From an uncultured Pelagibacteraceae bacterium (GTDB lineage: Bacteria; Pseudomonadota; Alphaproteobacteria; Pelagibacterales; Pelagibacteraceae), in the NCBI GenBank assembly GCA_902607625.1, contig CACLKR010000003.1, positions 10,001 to 74,000 of the forward strand: DNA of 64,000 nt, in the 5' to 3' direction. The notes below the pieces were generated by a model. That model had not been told where the DNA came from. It made no database searches and saw only the letters and a list, made by a program, of their open reading frames with translations. Shown here one piece after another: positions 1-6,956 of the stretch. Position numbers and translations under genes: made by a program. Each line of letters opens with the position of its first letter. The first letter of the stretch is position 1.

Positions 1-635
1 GGGGAAATCTTAATTTCAGGATCCTCATGAGTTGAAAAACCTATAATTCTTTCTCCATATTTTTTTTTTAAATAATTAAAAAAAGATAAATTTAGTTCAT
101 TTGAAAAAGATGGATATTTAGCTACACAATATAAAAAAGAGATATCAACTTTTCTGTTTTTAAAATAAGAGATAACTTTTATAATATCTGTTTCAGTTAA
201 ACCACCTAAACTAGCAATTATTTTTTTTTTCTTTTTCCTATATTTTTTATAGATGTATTCAACAAGAGGCCAATCAGTAGCAGAGCAACTAGCTATTTTT
301 ACATAGTCAAAATTTTCTTTAAAAACCTTATTAGCAGAAAGTTCATCAAATGGAGTGCATGCAAGTTTAAAGTATTTTTTTGAAAATTTAATAAGTTTTT
401 GCCACTCTCTATCTGAAAAAAAAGTAGACTGAAATCTTTTAACATATTTATCTTCTGAATGTTTGTAATTTTTGTGTATAAAAGTTTCTCTATCTCTATA
501 CTGGAATTTTAAAGCAAAATCGATTTTATCAGAGAATTTTTTGGTTATATAACTAAACTTCTTAATAATTTTTTTTGCATGGCTAATGTCGCCCATATGA
601 TTGTTAGCCATTTCAAGGATTACCAAAGTTTTCAT
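1..635 (-). CDS. neuB: NeuB-family nonulosonate (sialic/legionaminic acid) synthase, 3' end cut by window
   Basis: Reading leftward from ATG at 635, an open frame runs off the left edge of the window, giving about 211 residues. It begins MKTLVILEMANNHMGD, the N-terminal signature of N-acetylneuraminate synthase-type enzymes that condense phosphoenolpyruvate with an N-acyl hexosamine. Further family-typical stretches are KFQYR, ACTPFDE, VKIASCSATDWPL, IASLGGLT, LYCVAKYPS and GFSTHEDP, in the usual order for the TIM barrel. It follows the Gfo-type oxidoreductase by 24 bp in the same leftward operon, so a cytosolic role in making a nonulosonic acid for surface glycans is likely. Which nonulosonate is made cannot be told. 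Incompleteness is due only to the window edge. Confidence 0.85.
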   Translation of the reverse strand, partial: MKTLVILEMANNHMGDISHAKKIIKKFSYITKKFSDKIDFALKFQYRDRETFIHKNYKHSEDKYVKRFQSTFFSDREWQKLIKFSKKYFKLACTPFDELSANKVFKENFDYVKIASCSATDWPLVEYIYKKYRKKKKKIIASLGGLTETDIIKVISYFKNRKVDISFLYCVAKYPSFSNELNLSFFNYLKKKYGERIIGFSTHEDPEIKIS

Positions 636-659
636 TATTCAGTTACTACCAATGTTTTA

Positions 660-1577
660 TTAAAGAATCAAAGAATTACTTTTTAAAGCACAATCAAATA
701 ATTTTTTACTAAAAAATTCTTTCTTTTTTACTTTATTTAAAAAAAAGGTAACACTTTTTTCAAGTGAAATATTATAATCACTATTTTCATCTACTTTATA
801 ACTTTCAATTAATTTTGGTTTTTTAAAAAAGCCCCTTTTGTCCAAATTTATGGCAGGACCTCTTACACTGACAATATTGTCATATTGTTCGATAATTCCG
901 TTTTCAAACAAAAAAAACAATCTTTTTGAATATGCAGAATTATAGGTTGAAAATACATTCACTAAAGAGTTATCAGGAGTTATTATCTCAACTAAAGAGG
1001 TATCAAAACTATTACCAATGCCAGAGTGATTTAACAATTTTGGTTTTTTTATTATATTAATATTAAAATGAAAGTTAATAAGATCTATCCAATGAATTGA
1101 AATTACTTCATAAACTCCTTTGGGAGATTTTTTTAAATTTGATCTCCAACTATTCTTATATTCTTCTTTTAGCGCTAGACCGTGCGAGGTTATCAAATTA
1201 GCATATATTAATTTTCCAACTTTGTATTGATCTCTTTTTTCCAAAATTTGTGATATTTTTGAAAATCTAAAATTATAATTAAAATATATTTTTTTCGAAT
1301 TTACTTTTTTTAGATTTTTTAAATCTTTAATTGAGTTAACTGGCGGTTTTTCACAGAATATATATCTTTTAGAATATAGTTTTTTTATGTAATCAAGATG
1401 TGTTTTATTAGGGGTAATAATAAATATAACATCACACTTCTTAATTATTTCAAAATCTTCAATATTGTAGTAATTAGGCCTGCTGGGTTTATATAAAAAA
1501 AAATTAATATTTTTCCTTTTTAAAATTTTTTGAATTCTTTTTGAGTGATTGCCATTTCCTATTAAGCCTGCTTTCAT
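660..1577 (-). CDS. Gfo/Idh/MocA-family NAD(P)-dependent sugar oxidoreductase
   Basis: The product is about 305 residues and opens with a Rossmann fold, MKAGLIGNGNHSKRI, followed by VIFIITPNKTH and the hallmark FCEKPP near residue 88, where the lysine is the family's catalytic candidate. I chose ATG at 1577 because it overlaps the upstream stop codon as ATGA and puts the glycine-rich nucleotide-binding loop at the start. The frame stays open to 1604, but that extension lies inside the upstream gene. The family oxidises or reduces cyclic sugars or sugar nucleotides. Between a radical SAM gene and a NeuB synthase it probably modifies a sugar precursor of a surface glycan. The substrate is unknown. 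Confidence 0.82.
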   Translation of the reverse strand: MKAGLIGNGNHSKRIQKILKRKNINFFLYKPSRPNYYNIEDFEIIKKCDVIFIITPNKTHLDYIKKLYSKRYIFCEKPPVNSIKDLKNLKKVNSKKIYFNYNFRFSKISQILEKRDQYKVGKLIYANLITSHGLALKEEYKNSWRSNLKKSPKGVYEVISIHWIDLINFHFNINIIKKPKLLNHSGIGNSFDTSLVEIITPDNSLVNVFSTYNSAYSKRLFFLFENGIIEQYDNIVSVRGPAINLDKRGFFKKPKLIESYKVDENSDYNISLEKSVTFFLNKVKKKEFFSKKLFDCALKSNSLIL

Positions 1578-2740
1578 TGGAATGTTACTCCACACCTGTC
1601 GCATGGAGTTATTTTATTACGATCTCCTTTTAAATGGCTATTTCTTAGTTTTGAAATTAACTTATCATTCCAAATTTTTTTAATACTAGCCTCATTATAA
1701 TTTCCATATGATAATTGGCTTTTATAGTCAGCATCACAAGGATTAACTTTTCCATCGAACCAAACATACATTCTATCCCAGAAGTTTTCACATGGATCAT
1801 TTATCGATGGGTGTTTTTCATTTTTATAAGTATTCCATCTTTCCAAAGGAAAACTGGCCGTTACATGATCGCATCTTTGAATCCAAAATTTTTTAAATTT
1901 TTCTCTGTTCAAATTTTTTTCCATATCGATTCCCGAAACCCTTATCTCCGTTAAAGAGTTTGGGTAATATTTTTTTCTAGTATTAAATAAAAGGTCAGCA
2001 TTTTTTACTACTTCTTCAAAATTACTATTTAGTCTTAATCTTTCAAAATTTACTTTAATGTAGTGATCTGCCGATATAACTACTTGAGTAATATTATTTT
2101 TAAAAATAGAGTGACATATGTTTTTATTAAGAAGGGTTGCGTTAGTGTTTAATTTAATTTCAAAAATATTTTCTTTTTTTCCAGCATATTCTAACATTTC
2201 TGCAAGCTGTTTATGCATTGTTGGCTCCCCTCTACTAGCAAGAGTAATTGCACCAACACCTATTTCATTTGCTTCATCAACTATTTTTTTAAATAATTGA
2301 AAATTCATAATCCCCATATAAGGTTTTCTTGTAAAAGATTTATCTGTCTGAAAACAAAAAGGACATTTCAAATTACATGTCGAAACAGGTTCAATAATTA
2401 GATACGGAGGATAAGTTAAATTTATTTTATCTTTTCCTGACCTTAAAAATTTATATCTAAATATAATGTATTTTATTACTTTTATTATATCTTTTTGATT
2501 TTTTGTTATGAATAATTCTGTGTGCTTGTTAATTGAAAAATTTAACTTTTTATCTTTTGTTAGTGAATCTAATATTTCTTGCCCATACTTATCTCTTTTT
2601 TCTTTTAGAAATTTTTCAAAAAAAGACGTATTATTTAATAATATTTTTTCTATTTTCTTTTGATCTACTTTTTCAGATATCGAAATTTGTTTAACTTTTC
2701 CTGACCCTAAACTTAAATTATCAAAATTATTGTGATTCAT
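1574..2740 (-). CDS. radical SAM/SPASM-domain protein
   Basis: This 388-residue protein carries the radical SAM cluster motif CNLKCPFC at about residues 122-129, with cysteines 122, 126 and 129, after a roughly 110-residue N-terminal extension. The barrel continues with GAITLASRGEPTMHKQL and LNTNATLL. A C-terminal auxiliary-cluster region has cysteines in DPCENFW, VNPCDADY and TPCDRCG, as in SPASM-type proteins. Such enzymes cleave S-adenosylmethionine to make a radical, often for peptide or carbohydrate modification. Its place between a B12 radical SAM gene (43 bp upstream) and a sugar oxidoreductase (4-nt overlap) points to carbohydrate chemistry. No specific reaction can be assigned. Confidence 0.85.
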   Translation of the reverse strand: MNHNNFDNLSLGSGKVKQISISEKVDQKKIEKILLNNTSFFEKFLKEKRDKYGQEILDSLTKDKKLNFSINKHTELFITKNQKDIIKVIKYIIFRYKFLRSGKDKINLTYPPYLIIEPVSTCNLKCPFCFQTDKSFTRKPYMGIMNFQLFKKIVDEANEIGVGAITLASRGEPTMHKQLAEMLEYAGKKENIFEIKLNTNATLLNKNICHSIFKNNITQVVISADHYIKVNFERLRLNSNFEEVVKNADLLFNTRKKYYPNSLTEIRVSGIDMEKNLNREKFKKFWIQRCDHVTASFPLERWNTYKNEKHPSINDPCENFWDRMYVWFDGKVNPCDADYKSQLSYGNYNEASIKKIWNDKLISKLRNSHLKGDRNKITPCDRCGVTFQ

Positions 2741-2783
2741 ATAGACTCAAAAATAGAAATATTTTAATACATAAAAAATTATT

Positions 2784-4376
2784 TTAATTTAATTCATCAA
2801 CAAAGCCTCTTTTTACGTCATCTGAAACGTCGGGCATCCTACTGATATCTTCTTTTCCCGCTAGATCCTCTTCCGGTTTTGGAAAATATTTTTCTATATG
2901 CTCTAACCTGAGATTCTCATAAATTTTGTTACCTTCCTTATCAAGCTTTTCTGCTTTTTCAATATCCATCCATCTATTTTTTGGAAATTTTACATAAAGC
3001 GGAAAGCATCTTTTAATACCTTCTATTTCCTCAGGTGGATACTCGGGTAAAATAAGTTGAGGTTTATTTGTCAAACATTTAGTAATTGTATTATGAGAAA
3101 TTAATCCCATTTTTTCGGCCACAGTTCTTAGTGGTGTGCCGTGAAAAGGAGCAAAACTATAAATATTTTGATTATCAGAATCGATATGTCTGTTTAACTC
3201 GATTGTGTCAAATGCAAGCTTTCTTGTTTCGTTTGGAAAACCTGTAATATTATTTACACTAAATTGGATACCTAATTTTTTGGGGATACTGGTTGCTTCT
3301 ATGATATCTTTATTTTTCCATCTTCTATCAAGCATTTTTTTTCTAAATTCTTCGTTACCGTGTTCTATCCCGAATGCCATCCTGTTAAGGCCAACTTTCT
3401 GTAATTTTTTTAACTTTTCTTCAGAAACAGTCTCGGGGCGAGTTTGTATCCAGAATGGCAAACGAATATCTTTGTACATTTCGCAAAATTCATCTAGCTC
3501 TTTACTATTCCATGCTAAAAATGTATCAGCCCAAAAAAAATTATATTCTATTGCAAACTCCTCTTTAAAATATTTTAAATCTTCATAAACTTTTTGCATT
3601 TTCCTTTTTCTGAAAAAAGAGCTTCCAGTTTCTTTTTTATACAATGTTTGCTGATCTGGTGAATTACAAAATGCACATGTGAATGGACAGCCTCTATGTG
3701 TTTCGACTGGGGCTATTTTCCAAATTTTCCCTGCCATGGGTCGATAAAATCTATCTTCTTCAAAAATAGATATATCCAGCATTGGAGTATTATTTACATC
3801 AACAAGTTCACTAATTTTGTTTTTTGTAATTTTACCATTTTTGCCTTTGACCCATAAATTTGTAACATTAGAATAATCTTCACCCTTTTCTATTTTTTTA
3901 CAAAGACTAACTAATGCATTTTCTCCTTCTCCAACACAAACCATGTCCACGTAGGGATATTTTATGCACAGGTCTGGTGCAAATGTACTAAAAACTCCAC
4001 CAGCAATAACAGGGATGTTATTTTTTATTTTAAATTCTTTTATTTCATTTAATACATATATTCCTAATTCCCACATATCTTCTGTAGAAGTGATTGCAAT
4101 CAAATCAGGTCGAAATCTTTTGAGTTGATTAATTATATCTAATTTCCAATTTGATTTTTTCAGGCCTTTTGAACCCATATCATACGGCACAACATTTAAA
4201 TTTTCCATTCTCGATCCATCAGAATCAATCCCATGATCTGTAGAATAAAAAGAGAGATCAAAAATTTCCATTTTATGCCCGTGCTTTTTTAGTAAAGCTG
4301 AAAACAATGCTAAAGAAGGCGGCGGCAGAATCATGCCAGGATTATTTGGATAAATAAATAAAACCTTAATTCCCAT
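2784..4376 (-). CDS. radical SAM protein with putative N-terminal B12-binding domain
   Basis: The product is about 530 residues. An N-terminal B12-binding-like Rossmann region (VLFIYPNNP, DLIAITSTED, PVIAGGVFS, VDMVCVGEGE) is followed by the radical SAM motif RGCPFTCAFC with cysteines near 230, 234 and 237. The later GIEHGNEEFRKKMLDR and NNITGFPNET stretches are typical of B12-radical SAM proteins. The canonical DxHxxG cobalamin-ligand motif is not clear, so bound B12 is inferred from family architecture only. I prefer ATG at 4376; an in-frame TTG at 4388 would add four residues. It is the first gene of the leftward operon and stands divergently from the operator-promoter array before the MarR-type regulator. 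Confidence 0.83.
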   Translation of the reverse strand: MGIKVLFIYPNNPGMILPPPSLALFSALLKKHGHKMEIFDLSFYSTDHGIDSDGSRMENLNVVPYDMGSKGLKKSNWKLDIINQLKRFRPDLIAITSTEDMWELGIYVLNEIKEFKIKNNIPVIAGGVFSTFAPDLCIKYPYVDMVCVGEGENALVSLCKKIEKGEDYSNVTNLWVKGKNGKITKNKISELVDVNNTPMLDISIFEEDRFYRPMAGKIWKIAPVETHRGCPFTCAFCNSPDQQTLYKKETGSSFFRKRKMQKVYEDLKYFKEEFAIEYNFFWADTFLAWNSKELDEFCEMYKDIRLPFWIQTRPETVSEEKLKKLQKVGLNRMAFGIEHGNEEFRKKMLDRRWKNKDIIEATSIPKKLGIQFSVNNITGFPNETRKLAFDTIELNRHIDSDNQNIYSFAPFHGTPLRTVAEKMGLISHNTITKCLTNKPQLILPEYPPEEIEGIKRCFPLYVKFPKNRWMDIEKAEKLDKEGNKIYENLRLEHIEKYFPKPEEDLAGKEDISRMPDVSDDVKRGFVDELN

Positions 4377-4499
4377 AAAATTATTCAAAAAAAATAGTGT
4401 ATGTCATCTCGAACTATACAACAAGACTTTAGCCAATATCATAAATAATAACTGTACTATTACTCATTATTTTTAATTTTTCTCTATTTGATTTTTTTA

Positions 4500-4543
4500 T
4501 TTACCGTTCAATTTTTGAACGATATAATGTTCAAATATTGAAC
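4500..4543 (+). promoter_or_regulatory. promoter with embedded palindromic operator, copy 1
   Basis: TTTACC (4500-4505) and TATAAT (4523-4528) are 17 bp apart. The spacer holds a perfect palindrome GTTCAA-TTT-TTGAAC (4506-4520). A second perfect copy, GTTCAA-ATA-TTGAAC (4529-4543), sits directly after the -10, 23 bp from the first. Any dimeric repressor bound here would cover both hexamers. No gene of its own follows before copy 2, about 157 bp downstream, so a transcript would run into the MarR/NusG pair. The leftward radical SAM operon starts 125 bp to the left and could share the sites. Confidence 0.72.
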
Positions 4544-4656
4544 ATTTTATAAAAAAAGTCAAGATTATTATGGCTTATTTTAAAAAGTAAGTAATATATG
4601 CAATCTGTTTTTTTAATTATTAAATTAATATTTATTATCTAATAGAATGATTTTAC

Positions 4657-4700
4657 TTTACCGTTCATAATTTGAACGCTATAATGTCCAACATTAGAAC
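4657..4700 (+). promoter_or_regulatory. promoter with embedded palindromic operator, copy 2
   Basis: TTTACC (4657-4662) and TATAAT (4680-4685) have the same 17-bp spacing as copy 1. The spacer palindrome GTTCAT-AAT-TTGAAC (4663-4677) has one arm mismatch. A degenerate second site, GTCCAA-CAT-TAGAAC (4686-4700), keeps the 23-bp offset. Transcription would begin near 4692, directly before the EPS-type MarR regulator, which makes autoregulation plausible. Confidence 0.72.
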
Positions 4701-4738
4701 AAGCTATGCAAATCCAACATTAGAACAAGCTATGCAAA
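4687..4738 (+). repeat. 26-bp perfect tandem duplication at the start of the MarR-type gene
   Basis: A 26-base unit beginning TCCAACATTAGAAC and ending GCTATGCAAA occupies 4687-4712 and is repeated without gap at 4713-4738. Each unit contains one ATG (4706 and 4732). Because 26 is not a multiple of three, only the second ATG is in frame with the regulator. The duplication lies in the expected 5' leader and looks like recent replication slippage. Confidence 0.9.
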
Positions 4739-5061
4739 ATAGTCAGGACCATCTCAATTTATTAAGAAAAATTAAAAACAAACCAGAATCATCACAAAGG
4801 GAGCTTGCCGAAGAACTTGGTTTTAGTTTAGGAAAATTAAACTATTGCCTTAAGGCTTTAAAAGCCAAAGGCTTAATAAAAATGAGTAACTTTAAAAAAA
4901 ATCCAGACAAAATTAATTATATTTATGTTCTTACCCCAAGGGGAATTTCGGAAAAAACTAAACTTACGATCAATTTTATGAGATTAAAAATGAAGGAATA
5001 TGACGAATTGAAAAATGAAATAATGAAATCAAATGTGGCTAGTAGCAAAAATAAAAAATAA
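4732..5061 (+). CDS. MarR-family EPS-associated winged-helix regulator
   Basis: The protein is about 109 residues from ATG at 4732. It contains a winged helix (SQRELAEELGFSLGKLNYCLKALKAKGLIK) with a basic wing and a C-terminal helical tail, matching the small MarR-type regulators found at the head of exopolysaccharide operons. The frame is open back to a TTG at 4672 and an ATG at 4684, but both lie on the predicted -10 and so would not be on the mRNA. The ATG at 4732 lies about 40 nt after the expected transcription start. The gene overlaps the NusG-like gene by 29 nt. It probably binds the palindromes in its own promoter; this is inference from position. Confidence 0.8.
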   Translation: MQNSQDHLNLLRKIKNKPESSQRELAEELGFSLGKLNYCLKALKAKGLIKMSNFKKNPDKINYIYVLTPRGISEKTKLTINFMRLKMKEYDELKNEIMKSNVASSKNKK

Positions 5062-5533
5062 TCATTCGAAAATATTCCAACAGAATCTTTCAAGAAAGGC
5101 TAAAGATAAAATTATTTTTTACGAACCAAAAATAATTTATGAAAAATTTTTACATAGAAAAAATATTAAAAAGCAAAAACCTTTACTTGAAAATTACATT
5201 TTTTGTTTTAATGAAAATTTTAAATGTAATGTTTTTTGCAGTAAGTTTAAGTATATAAAAGGACTTAAATTTTTTTTGGAAGGACATATAAATTGTCAGA
5301 ATGAAATTTCGGAATTTATTAGTTATTGCAAATCATTCGAGGATAAAAATGGTTTTATTACAAATGTTTTTTTTAAAAATATTGTAAATACAAAAGCAGA
5401 ATTTACTTCTGGACCATTTGTAAATATGCGTTTTGAAATTATCAAAAAGCAAAAAAATAAATTAAAAATATCAATAGGTAAATTTATTACAACTATACTT
5501 GATAGTAATAATTATTCATATCGTCCTATTTGA
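5033..5533 (+). CDS. NusG-like (RfaH/LoaP/UpxY-type) specialised elongation factor
   Basis: The 166-residue protein starts MWLVAKIKNNHSKIF, the usual opening strand of a NusG N-terminal (NGN) domain, and keeps the pattern ENYIFCF and KYIKGLKFFLEG typical of NGN domains. Its C-terminus (FTSGPFVNMRFEIIKKQKNKLKISIG) fits a KOW-type barrel. It is diverged from housekeeping NusG, and its place behind an EPS-type regulator at the head of a roughly 17-kb rightward glycan operon matches known NusG paralogues that let RNA polymerase read through long polysaccharide operons. It overlaps the regulator gene by 29 nt, so the two are probably translated together. I see no convincing ops-like recruitment site downstream. 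Confidence 0.75.
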   Translation: MWLVAKIKNNHSKIFQQNLSRKAKDKIIFYEPKIIYEKFLHRKNIKKQKPLLENYIFCFNENFKCNVFCSKFKYIKGLKFFLEGHINCQNEISEFISYCKSFEDKNGFITNVFFKNIVNTKAEFTSGPFVNMRFEIIKKQKNKLKISIGKFITTILDSNNYSYRPI

Positions 5534-5684
5534 TAAAAATTTAAAATTTATGTTAAATGACTTTAAAAATAATGCAAAGTCAAAATGCGGAGCTATGGCT
5601 CAACCAATAATTAAATATTGATATATAAAAAATAAGCTTACGCTATTCCAAAGCATCTAAATAAAATACACAGATAATTTAATA

Positions 5685-6911
5685 ATGAGAAAAGTATATA
5701 TTTATATTAAAAATAAAATCATCAAAATAAGATATTTTATTAAAAAAATAATTTTATTAATAAAATATTTAATAAATGCAAAAATTATTTTTAAAAATCC
5801 CGAACAAACAGATGTAATAATATTTAATAGCTTTCAATTAAGTATCTACAAAGCACTATTTGATAAAACAAATTATTTTTGTATTCAGATGCCTGATCGT
5901 AAAGTAGATAAAATATATATTTCATTTTCAATATTAAAACTCATTTTGTTAGAATTTTTTAATAGAAATTTTAAATTGTCTTACTATTTGGCTTTAATTA
6001 AAATTGTAAGACCTAAAGTAGTATTTACTTGGATAGATAACGATTCTAGATTTTTTCAATTAGCAAAAATTTTAGATGAAAAAATTGAATTTTTTGCGAT
6101 ACAGAACGCTCACAGATTAGAATCATTCATAAGATCAAAAGAAGAGGAAAAGGCCGAGGGCTCTAAAATTTATATTCCAAATTATTTATGTTTCGGAAAA
6201 CAAACAAAAGAATATTATGAAAAAATAGGGGCAAAAGTTAAAAAATTTTATATTGTTGGATCACTAAGATTATTTAATGCGAAACAATATTTAAAAAAAA
6301 ATAATTTAATTAACGCAACACCTAAATATGATTTGTGTCTCATTTCAGAAGGCTTAAGACACGGAATGCACGAAATTTTACAACCGAATGAATTGGGAAT
6401 AATAGTAAAACATGCAGAAAAATTAGCTAAGAAATATAAATTGAAGACTGTTCTTGCATTAAAATACCCAAAAGACCATATCAATTATAAAAAAGAAATA
6501 AATTTCTATGAAAAAATATTAGATAAAGACTCGCCAATTATTATAAACAATAGATTAAATACATTTTCAAGTTATGAGACAGCTTATATCAGCAGACTAA
6601 TAATTGGCGCTAGATCAACTATGTTGGCAGAGATGTTAGCGGTAGGTCGGCGAATACTAAGTTGTAATTATAATAAAGATTTCACTTTTCATTATTCAGA
6701 TTTTTATGATAGTTGTTTTGCTATTTCAGATAGGACATATGATACATTCGAAAAACACGTTCTTTTTTTACTTTCCATGAATCAAGAAAATTTTCATAAG
6801 CATTTAGAACCCGTAAAAAATCATATGGTGGATTTTGATGAAAATTTTTCAACATTTGAAAAAATTAAAATTCAATTAGATCAAGCCTTAAAAGAACAAT
6901 CTAAAATTTAG
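5685..6911 (+). CDS. surface carbohydrate biosynthesis protein (glycosyltransferase-B-like)
   Basis: This 408-residue protein has a basic, hydrophobic N-terminus, then YLCFGKQTKEYYEKIGAKV and KFYIVGSLR, and near the C-terminus IIGARSTMLAEMLAVGRRIL. These are the conserved stretches of a poorly characterised surface-carbohydrate family related to capsule and glycerophosphate-type transferases, where the last motif resembles a donor-binding site. It is the first structural gene after the MarR/NusG pair, with a 151-bp gap. Its stop lies inside a 31-bp tandem duplication. The exact sugar transferred is unknown. Confidence 0.62.
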   Translation: MRKVYIYIKNKIIKIRYFIKKIILLIKYLINAKIIFKNPEQTDVIIFNSFQLSIYKALFDKTNYFCIQMPDRKVDKIYISFSILKLILLEFFNRNFKLSYYLALIKIVRPKVVFTWIDNDSRFFQLAKILDEKIEFFAIQNAHRLESFIRSKEEEKAEGSKIYIPNYLCFGKQTKEYYEKIGAKVKKFYIVGSLRLFNAKQYLKKNNLINATPKYDLCLISEGLRHGMHEILQPNELGIIVKHAEKLAKKYKLKTVLALKYPKDHINYKKEINFYEKILDKDSPIIINNRLNTFSSYETAYISRLIIGARSTMLAEMLAVGRRILSCNYNKDFTFHYSDFYDSCFAISDRTYDTFEKHVLFLLSMNQENFHKHLEPVKNHMVDFDENFSTFEKIKIQLDQALKEQSKI

Positions 6912-6952
6912 AGAATTTTTGAAAGAACAATCTAAAATTTAGAGAATTTTTG
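6891..6952 (+). repeat. 31-bp perfect tandem duplication across a stop codon
   Basis: A 31-base unit beginning AAAGAACAATCTAAAATTTAG spans 6891-6921 and is repeated at 6922-6952. The first unit carries the last codons and the TAG stop of the surface-carbohydrate gene; the second is a non-coding copy that fills the space before the sulfotransferase ATG at 6957. The perfect identity points to a young slippage event. Confidence 0.9.
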
Positions 6953-6956
6953 ATAT

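Noticed and set aside
4571-4591. Micro-ORF MAYFKK after promoter copy 1
   Set aside because: Six codons with no ribosome site; no way to tell from chance.
5586-5602. GCGGAGCTATGGC-like stretch as an ops/JUMPstart element for the NusG-like protein
   Set aside because: It does not match the GGCGGTAG core well enough and has no supporting hairpin; similarity is partial only.
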